From Phycisphaerae bacterium (GTDB taxonomy: Bacteria; Planctomycetota; Phycisphaerae; Sedimentisphaerales; Anaerobacaceae): 64,000 nt of DNA. Location of the stretch: NCBI GenBank assembly GCA_017993835.1, contig JAGOLX010000023.1:18949-82948 (forward strand), given 5' to 3'. Within the stretch, counting starts at the first letter, position 1. The number at the start of each line of letters is the position of its first letter. A program made the translations under genes and the position numbers. Below, piece by piece: positions 58,573-64,000 of the stretch. The notes beneath the pieces are model-generated. The model did not search any database and had not been told where the DNA came from. It saw only the letters and a program-made list of their open reading frames with translations.

Positions 58573-59553
58573 CTATTCGCCGAAGACGACCATTTGTGCG
58601 TCGAAGACCGGGCCGTCCTGGCAACAGAGTTTGTACACGGTCTCCTGTGAGCCCTCGACCCGGCACTCGATTGCGCAGCTCTGGCACAGGCCGATGCCGC
58701 AGGCCATCCGGCGTTCCATGCTCACTCGGCAGTCGATGCCTCGCTCGCCTGCGATGCGGGCGACGGCGGCCAACATGGGTTCGGGGCCACACGCATAGAT
58801 GATTGTCCCTTGCGCCGACCAGTCCTTCTGCTCGTCGAGCCACTTGGCCAGACGCTCGGTGACGAATCCTCGATAGCCGGCGGAACCGTCGTCGGTCGCC
58901 ACCGCCGACGGTATCCCGAATTTCGCAAAGGCTGGGATGCAGGAATCGACCCCGGCGGGGATCTCGCTCGGCAATCCTTCGAAGGGCATGGCCGCGGCGG
59001 TCCTGGCTCCCACGAACGCGACTGCCTTCATCGCGGGGTGTTCCGCCCGCAGGTACTTCGCGAGGCAGCGGATGGGAGGGGCTCCCATGCCACCCACGAC
59101 GAGCAGGGCCAACTGCTTGTGTCTGGGCACGGGGAATCCGTTGCCCAAAGGCCCGATGATGCTCATGGACTCGCCGGCCTTCAAGGTCGTCATTCGTACG
59201 GATGCCGGGCCGAGCACGCAGTAGAGCAACTCAGCGGTGGTCCTGCCCGTTTCGGCCGTCACGTCCGCAAAGCTGAACGGCCGGCGGAGAAGGACGTTTC
59301 GCCTGCACACATCCGGCAGGTCCGCCGGGATCTGCTCCTCGGGCGGCAGTCCCACCTCCGACACATCAATCTGCAGAAACTGACCCGGGTGGAACTGCGC
59401 GAAGGCCTTCGCGCCGGCGCCGGTGAACTCCAGGTCCATCCGCCAGAAGCACTCGCCGATCCGGCGGTTGGCCAGGACGCCGGCAGTGAAGATCCCCTTG
59501 GCAATTGATGATCGATGATTGATGATTGATGATTTCACGGAAGGTTCACGCAT
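58573..59553 (-). CDS. pyrK: Dihydroorotate dehydrogenase electron-transfer subunit (PyrK-like)
   Basis: 326 aa from ATG 59553, longer than usual PyrK (about 260-290) because the leader SSIINHRSSIA is translated from a repeat. FAD-binding RRPFSFADV, then ELLYCVLGPASVRMTTLKAG, ESMSIIGPLGNGFP and LALLVVGGMGAPPIRCLAKY for the NAD domain. The 2Fe-2S cysteines are in MACGIGLCQSCAIECRV and LCCQDGPVF (Cys-x4-Cys-x2-Cys plus a later Cys). It transfers electrons from dihydroorotate dehydrogenase to NAD. It pairs with pyrD downstream, separated by the toxin-antitoxin module. Confidence 0.9.
   Translation of the reverse strand: MREPSVKSSIINHRSSIAKGIFTAGVLANRRIGECFWRMDLEFTGAGAKAFAQFHPGQFLQIDVSEVGLPPEEQIPADLPDVCRRNVLLRRPFSFADVTAETGRTTAELLYCVLGPASVRMTTLKAGESMSIIGPLGNGFPVPRHKQLALLVVGGMGAPPIRCLAKYLRAEHPAMKAVAFVGARTAAAMPFEGLPSEIPAGVDSCIPAFAKFGIPSAVATDDGSAGYRGFVTERLAKWLDEQKDWSAQGTIIYACGPEPMLAAVARIAGERGIDCRVSMERRMACGIGLCQSCAIECRVEGSQETVYKLCCQDGPVFDAQMVVFGE
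59502..59535. repeat. ATTGATGATT repeat in the pyrK leader
   Basis: CAATTGATGATCGATGATTG and ATGATTGATGATTT occupy 59502-59535. On the minus strand they encode SSIINHRSSIA in the extra N-terminal leader of the PyrK-like protein. It is the same kind of element as at 1625-1660. Confidence 0.7.
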
Positions 59554-59593
59554 CCTCTGCAATAATCCATTATCCTTCATCCATAATCGATTC

Positions 59594-60838
59594 TCAGAGC
59601 ACGCCCTCATAGACTCGCACGCCGTCCACGACCTTGCAGACGTGGGTGGCATACTTGTTCGCAAACGCAGGTCGGCTCCGCGGGTAGGCGGCATCCACCG
59701 CCTGCTTGACCGCATCGACGCTCTCGGCTCGGACCAGGGCGCCGGAGGCGCCTTTGTCACCGCCGCCGAGCATTCGCTCGCCGAGCACGCCGGGGACCGA
59801 GCGGACGATGTCGCACATGGTCTCCAGTTCCGGCCCGGAGATCTTGTAGTCGTCGCGAAGGCCCAGGCCATCCTGTCGGAAAACCGAGCCGACCGTCTCG
59901 ACATCGCCGGATCGCCAGGCGTCCATCATCTTGTAGAACCGCTGCTGGGCGTGAAAGATGTAGTCGAGCCGGTCAAAGAGGTCCGCGTGGCTCTTGCCGA
60001 ACTGGCCCTCAATCTGGTCATATACAGCCTGGTCTTTGATGTCGGCCAGGCAGTTGATCGGCATGCCGGCCTTCTGGAGGAGAGCGACCATCTTCTCGCA
60101 CTGCCTCCTCCGGACGGCGTACGTCGACTTCTCCAGGCCCGGCCGGTCCGTCCCGGTGTCCAGCACGACGATGCGAAAGTCGAGGGCACCCTTGCCTATC
60201 GGCACGTACTCGATGGAGCGGTCTTTCGGATTGTAGTACGTCCCCATGCCCTCCTTGGCGAACAGGACCATGGTCTGGTCGAGCTTGCCGCAGGGGGAGC
60301 CGATGTAGTCGTTCTCGACCGCCTGGGCCAGATCGACGATCTGCATCTGGTTCTTGATCTCGATGCCGTTGGCGTCGAAGAGCGACAGGATCAGGTTGAT
60401 GCACAGGGACGCAGACCGGCTCATCCCGCCGCCGGGGATATTGCCGAAGAGGACCACGTCAATGCCTTGCGTGAGCTGGAAGCCCTCGCGTTGGAGGATG
60501 TAGTCGATCCCATAGGGGAATCGGCCCCAGGTGTTCGCGATTTCGGGCGACTTGGGAGCCGGGACGTTGCCGATCGTGTACTCGATCACGCCGTCCTGGG
60601 GGAAGTTGCCGCTGAAGAGCCGGACCTTGTTGGTGCCGTTGGGCTTGTACGCCATCCAGATGAACCGGTCGGTTCCGACGCCGAACAGCTCGGTGCCGTT
60701 GTAGTCCCCATGCTCGACGCCGAGACAGAACCGCGACGAGGTCCGCCGCATCTTGCCGCCGGCTATGTCGATCCCGTTCTCCTTCGCCAACTGCTGAAGT
60801 TTCTCTGCCGCCGTCCGGTCTTCCTTTGCCAAATCCAT
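59594..60838 (-). CDS. Galactokinase-like GHMP kinase
   Basis: 414 aa. The N-terminal galactokinase-type signature FCLGVEHGDYNGTELFGVGTD resembles the GEHTDYNDG region. The GHMP ATP-binding motif is NIPGGGMSRSASLCINLILS. Downstream are NDYIGSPCGKLDQTMVLFAK, FRIVVLDTGTDR and the C-terminal glycine block GERMLGGGDKGASGALV. It should phosphorylate a sugar at C1 with ATP. Its start is 421 bp from the next plus-strand gene and its stop is 41 bp before pyrK, so the two may be cotranscribed. Confidence 0.88.
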   Translation of the reverse strand: MDLAKEDRTAAEKLQQLAKENGIDIAGGKMRRTSSRFCLGVEHGDYNGTELFGVGTDRFIWMAYKPNGTNKVRLFSGNFPQDGVIEYTIGNVPAPKSPEIANTWGRFPYGIDYILQREGFQLTQGIDVVLFGNIPGGGMSRSASLCINLILSLFDANGIEIKNQMQIVDLAQAVENDYIGSPCGKLDQTMVLFAKEGMGTYYNPKDRSIEYVPIGKGALDFRIVVLDTGTDRPGLEKSTYAVRRRQCEKMVALLQKAGMPINCLADIKDQAVYDQIEGQFGKSHADLFDRLDYIFHAQQRFYKMMDAWRSGDVETVGSVFRQDGLGLRDDYKISGPELETMCDIVRSVPGVLGERMLGGGDKGASGALVRAESVDAVKQAVDAAYPRSRPAFANKYATHVCKVVDGVRVYEGVL

Positions 60839-60987
60839 CCCGACCTCTGCCTAAAGTGTTATCAGTTGCATACGTCGTGCCAGCGCCGCTGACTATAGTC
60901 CAATCGGGACGGCCCATCAAGACCCAAATCGAGGTGGGTGGACGTTCCTGGGGTTCTCTCGGTACGCGGATGTTCCAGCGAGTTCGA

Positions 60988-61041
60988 GGGGGGGGGGTGT
61001 TTATCGCTTTGGGGACCCCCAGCGTCCCTGTCCGCTGGGGG
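60988..61041. other. G10 run and hairpin in the gap before the 61260 gene
   Basis: Ten consecutive G residues (60988-60997) are followed by the hairpin CCCCCAGCG (61016-61024) / CGCTGGGGG (61033-61041) with an 8-nt loop. The rest of 60839-61259 holds a promoter at 61205 and no credible gene; open frames across it have a random-looking composition. Confidence 0.5.
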
Positions 61042-61204
61042 AGCCTCTCGTCAGTGACAGACGGTCCACGCTTTGGGTCCGGCCTTCCCCTCTCTCCCCG
61101 CTGGTATCCACAATGCGCCAAACGCACGCCGCGAACGCAACCGGCCCCCGAGGCACGTGCAACCACGGTCATACACTCGCCCAGGAGATTCTTCCGCGTT
61201 CCCA

Positions 61205-61233
61205 TTGACCCTCCCGCAGGAAGGGGTTAGAAT
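61205..61233 (+). promoter_or_regulatory. Sigma70-like promoter for the 50-aa gene at 61260
   Basis: TTGACC (61205-61210), a 17-bp spacer and TAGAAT (61228-61233). The ATG at 61260 lies 26 bp further on, after a GAAGGGG ribosome site. This is one of the best-matching promoters in the window. Confidence 0.65.
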
Positions 61234-61259
61234 CTGGGTCACGTGTGAAGGGGAATTCG

Positions 61260-61412
61260 ATGCAGGCGGCCGTCAGCTTCCAGGACCTACGCTACCTGGC
61301 CGAGAGGGCGAAAGCCCAGATCAATACCTTCCGGACCCATCTGGCCAGGAATCCAAAGGCGTTTTATAGGGGCGCGAACGAAGGACTCCGCATCGTATGC
61401 GGGTCAATCTGA
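61260..61412 (+). CDS. Small hypothetical protein (50 aa) with CGSI tail
   Basis: The ORF is 50 aa, starting MQAAVSFQDLRYLAERAKAQ and ending NPKAFYRGANEGLRIVCGSI. It has an AAGGGG site 7-8 nt upstream and a promoter at 61205. The final 20 residues resemble the middle of the 53608 protein (QPKASYTDRNGLRRILCGSI), so the two may be related or contain a shared repeat. No domain is recognised. Confidence 0.5.
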   Translation: MQAAVSFQDLRYLAERAKAQINTFRTHLARNPKAFYRGANEGLRIVCGSI

Positions 61413-61429
61413 TTGTTGTCCGGTATGAA

Positions 61430-61888
61430 ATGAAGAACACCGTTGGTCAACTTCGCTGGCTGCTGGTAGCGGTGATCGCTGTCGACGTCACATTGACTTT
61501 GATCGGACAGCCATCCAGCTATTGGCACAATCCATCGACCGGGGTTGAGGGGAATCCTTTCTTCGCATGGTTCTTGGTTCGCGGGCCATTGTTCTTTGTT
61601 TCGACTGCCGTGTTTTATGCTGCTGTCGCTTTTCTGCTCAGTTCCCTGTTGCCCTATCGCTTGGCTCTCATTGTCTGTCTTTCGTTCGTCTTTGGGCACT
61701 ACTGTGGGGCATCCTCCTGGTTGTTGTTTCGATTCAACGCGGGAATGGCAGGACCTATCATCTATGGCATTCTGATTTCCACTGCTGCTGTGTTTCTTGG
61801 ACTTCGGACGAAACAGGCCGAACGTCTGGATGCACTTGACGGCTCTGCTCCGCGCGGCCACAGTGAGCCAAGCGTTGGGCGTGTTTAG
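61430..61888 (+). CDS. Small integral membrane protein
   Basis: 152 aa from ATG 61430, or 163 aa from ATG 61397, which overlaps the 50-aa gene; neither start has a clear ribosome site. Four hydrophobic segments are visible: WLLVAVIAVDVTLTLIG, FFAWFLVRGPLFFVSTAVFY, ALIVCLSFVFGHYCGASSWL and GPIIYGILISTAAVFLGL. No known family is recognised. It may be coexpressed with the small gene at 61260. Confidence 0.6.
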   Translation: MKNTVGQLRWLLVAVIAVDVTLTLIGQPSSYWHNPSTGVEGNPFFAWFLVRGPLFFVSTAVFYAAVAFLLSSLLPYRLALIVCLSFVFGHYCGASSWLLFRFNAGMAGPIIYGILISTAAVFLGLRTKQAERLDALDGSAPRGHSEPSVGRV

Positions 61889-62156
61889 CATCCTCTATGA
61901 TGGGAAGCTCATCGCGGGGCGTCCTTTCAGTGCAACGAGATTCACGAACATTATGCGTGAGAATGCAGAACAACCAGATCAAACGCGACTCCGGTAAGGC
62001 TGCTGCGGACGGCGTTCTCACCGGAGCGGTCTATCCCTCATGTTCGATGCGAGCGGATAGGGTGCAAACCAGCACCGCCGTCATGAGGCCAAATCCTGAG
62101 CCGAAACCGGCCGTTTTTGAGGTGGTTGTGCGGTTGTTGTCTTGGGAGATCATCTT

Positions 62157-63593
62157 ATGATTCGAGCAAACGGGAAGACCCGCCGGCATTCTGCGATGGG
62201 TGGTTGGCTGGGCGTCGTGGCGACAGTGCTCATCGCGTCGCGTATCGCTGTCGCCGCCGGGGTGCCGAGGGTATTCGATGTCCGTGAGTACGGGGCGGCG
62301 GGGGACGGCAAGGCCCTCGATACCGTCGCGATCAACAAGGCTGTGGACGCCTGTGCCCAGGCGGGGGGTGGGCAGGTGCGGTTTTCGCCGGGCCGATACC
62401 TCTCCGCCACGGTACACCTCAAGAGCCATGTCACGTTGCTGTTGGAGCCTGGGGCGGTACTGGTCGGGGCGCCGGACCCGAACTCATACCAGTACCCGAC
62501 GCTGCCCGATTTCATGCCGGAGGCACGCTGGGGCAAGTGGCATCGGGCCTTGATCCTTGGCGACGGCGTGGAAGATATCGGCATTGCCGGCGGGGGAGTC
62601 ATCGACGGCAACAAGGTCTTCGACCCGCGAGGCGAAGAACGGATGCGCGGGCCGCACACGTTTGTGTTCGTCAACTGCCGCAATGTGACGGTTCGCGATG
62701 TGTCCTTCGTGGATTCAGCCAACTACGCGATCTTCTTCCAGATCAGCGACCGCGTGGACATCCGCAACGTCAAGTTCACCGGCGGCTGGGACGGCGTACA
62801 CTTTCGCGGCGCGCCGGGCCATCCGTGTCGGGATGTGAGCATCACGGATTGCCGCTTCTACACAGGCGACGACTCCATTGCGGGTCGTTACTGGGAGAAT
62901 ACGGTCATCTCCGACTGCATCATCAGTTCATCGTGCAACGGCATCCGGCTGATCGGTCCGGCCACCCACCTGATTATCCGCGATTGCCTGTTCTATGGGC
63001 CGGGCGTCGAGCCGCACCGCACTTCAAACCGCTGCAACATGCTGGCGGGCATCAACCTCCAGCCCGGCGCGTGGGACGCGACCGAGGGGGAGTTGGACGA
63101 CGTGCTCATCAGCGATGTTACGATGCACAAGGTGACGACGCCGTTCCACTTCATGATGAAGCCGGGCAATACGGCCGGTCGGATCACGGTCACCCACGCA
63201 TCGGCCACCGGCGTCTATCGTGCGGCCTGTTCGGTCGAAAGCTGGGCCGAGGCGCCATTCAAGGATGTGACCTTCCGCGATGTGGACATCGAATTCGACG
63301 GTGGCGGCGCCCCCGATACGGCTCCTCGCGAGGTCAAGGCCCCCGGCGTGGACGCCCGTCCGCTGCCGGCCTGGGGCCTCTACGCCCGCAACGTCGAGAA
63401 CCTCACGCTCCAGGATGTCCGCCTGACCTGTGCGAAGCCTGACGGTCGGCCCGTGATGATCTGCGAGGACGTGAACGACCTGACGCTCGATTGCTTCCGG
63501 TTCCCACATTACGAAGATGTGCCGGAGCCGGTCCTGCTGCGGAACGTTGAACGCGTCCATCGTGATGGCGTGACGGCCAGTCCAAGCCAGTGA
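62157..63593 (+). CDS. GH28-type right-handed beta-helix glycosidase (secreted)
   Basis: 478 aa from ATG 62157 with GGGAGA 8 nt upstream. Signal peptide WLGVVATVLIASRIAVAAG. The N-terminal block FDVREYGAAGDGKALDTVAI NKAVDACAQAGGGQVRFSPG is the pectate-lyase/GH28 entry strand. The beta-helix core carries GHPCRDVSITDCRFYTGDDS (the Asp-Asp pair), HLIIRDCLFYGPGVEPHR and NMLAGINLQPGAWDATEG. It probably hydrolyses a pectin-like or related polysaccharide outside the cytoplasm. The 270-bp gap before it contains no clear gene. Confidence 0.83.
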   Translation: MIRANGKTRRHSAMGGWLGVVATVLIASRIAVAAGVPRVFDVREYGAAGDGKALDTVAINKAVDACAQAGGGQVRFSPGRYLSATVHLKSHVTLLLEPGAVLVGAPDPNSYQYPTLPDFMPEARWGKWHRALILGDGVEDIGIAGGGVIDGNKVFDPRGEERMRGPHTFVFVNCRNVTVRDVSFVDSANYAIFFQISDRVDIRNVKFTGGWDGVHFRGAPGHPCRDVSITDCRFYTGDDSIAGRYWENTVISDCIISSSCNGIRLIGPATHLIIRDCLFYGPGVEPHRTSNRCNMLAGINLQPGAWDATEGELDDVLISDVTMHKVTTPFHFMMKPGNTAGRITVTHASATGVYRAACSVESWAEAPFKDVTFRDVDIEFDGGGAPDTAPREVKAPGVDARPLPAWGLYARNVENLTLQDVRLTCAKPDGRPVMICEDVNDLTLDCFRFPHYEDVPEPVLLRNVERVHRDGVTASPSQ

Positions 63594-63636
63594 GGCGCCA
63601 TGACCACAGACGCCCTCTGTGTGAGGTGGTAACTCT

Positions 63637-63731
63637 GTCGTCCTGAGCGATAGCGAAGGATCTGGGCATCGTACGAGAGGTCTCTCTCGGTCGCAGGCCG
63701 GATGCTTCGCTGCACTCAGCATGACAGAAGA
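63637..63731. repeat. Dispersed intergenic repeat, related to 1056-1200
   Basis: GTCGTCCTGAGCGATAGCGA and AGGATCTGGGCATCG near 63637, and GCATGACAGAAGAGG at about 63718-63731, are inverted-type ends like those at 1056-1200 (GATGACAGAAGG and GCTCTCGCTCAGGATGACA). They bound a unit of about 95 bp that contains TACGAGAGGTCTCTCTCGGT. No gene is present. Confidence 0.65.
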
Positions 63732-63878
63732 GGGGGCGTGCGAACTACGGGGTGATCGGCCGGACCATCGAAGAGCAGCCCTCGGCCCAGGTCTGCCATT
63801 CCTGCGCAAAGCCTGCCCTCGACTTGATCGGGGGCGGGAATCCACAGCGGGGGATACGCTGGTTCCGATGGCTCCTGG

Positions 63879-63898
63879 ATTCCTGCGTGCGCAGGAAT
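63879..63898. repeat. ATTCCTGCG-TG-CGCAGGAAT palindrome
   Basis: A perfect 9-bp inverted repeat with a 2-nt loop. A related ATTCCTGCGCAAAGC lies at 63797. Both belong to a class of GGATTCCTGCGC / GCGCAGGAAT intergenic palindromes common in bacterial genomes. Confidence 0.65.
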
Positions 63899-63930
63899 GG
63901 TAACCCCAGGGGCGGGATAGCACCGTACCC

Positions 63931-63972
63931 GCAAAGAAAAACGGCCCTTCCGATGAGTTGGAAGGGCCGTTT
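63931..63972 (-). terminator. Rho-independent terminator reading leftward at the right edge
   Basis: AAACGGCCCTTCC (63939-63951) pairs perfectly with GGAAGGGCCGTTT (63960-63972) around an 8-nt loop. On the minus strand the stem is followed by TTTTTCTTTGC (from the A-rich 63931-63940), so it terminates a minus-strand gene beyond the window. It may also stop plus-strand transcripts from the GH28 gene, though the plus-strand T-tract is short. Confidence 0.8.
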
Positions 63973-64000
63973 GTGAAGTGGCAATCCCGATGTCGGCAGT

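Noticed and set aside
61897..62160. 87-aa plus frame before the GH28 gene
   Set aside because: No ribosome site, no recognisable sequence, and it overlaps the start of the GH28 gene.

Overview
The window reads as a high-GC chromosome segment from a planctomycete, most likely of the class Phycisphaerae (Sedimentisphaerales-like). This is inference. It rests on the mix of a type II secretion operon, an exosortase-linked exopolysaccharide locus, formylglycine sulfatases and polysaccharide lyase-type genes, and on intergenic repeats whose chance translations (RNEANS, CAKQSQF, SSIINH) are familiar from that group. No rRNA and no convincing functional tRNA is present.

Layout. 1-7644 (minus): a type II secretion (T2SS) operon in the order gspC, D, E, F, G, I, J, running off the left edge. 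7834-13073 (minus): a giant multidomain surface protein with a Gly6-Cys / transmembrane / Arg tail, translationally coupled (ATGA) to a CPBP-family glutamic intramembrane protease. This looks like a self-contained protein-sorting pair beside the secretion system. 13623-47651 (plus): a 34-kb exopolysaccharide locus containing EpsI, two DegT-type aminotransferases, a flippase, an O-antigen ligase/polymerase-like protein, eight glycosyltransferases, four acyltransferase-fold proteins (two FemAB-like, one CelD-like, one GNAT), a hexapeptide acetyltransferase, a polysaccharide deacetylase, WecG/TagA and WecB, a UDP/GDP-sugar dehydrogenase, an exosortase, a Wzc-like tyrosine kinase, an initiating phosphoglycosyltransferase, a giant TPR protein and a LuxR-type regulator, closed by a strong terminator.

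47807-55168: small genes (HD-domain, DUF1493), a minus-strand carboxypeptidase/heparinase-like pair, a 350-bp array of short inverted repeats, a possible integrase remnant, and small isolated ORFs that look like accessory DNA (one Nmad2-like). 55403-64000: a sulfatase, pyrD and pyrK with a RelE-type toxin-antitoxin pair wedged between them, a galactokinase-like GHMP kinase, two small accessory genes and a GH28-type polysaccharide hydrolase, ending in dispersed repeats and a minus-strand terminator.

The most unusual feature is the exosortase at 36685-38691. It carries an N-terminal sugar-nucleotidyltransferase/left-handed beta-helix module that has lost catalytic residues. A second, more diverged module of the same kind is fused to the initiating phosphoglycosyltransferase at 41069-42721, and the tyrosine kinase gene lies between the two. 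This suggests a coupled control layer linking nucleotide-sugar supply, polymer initiation and protein sorting. The exosortase's own substrates (PEP-CTERM-type tails) are not seen in this window.
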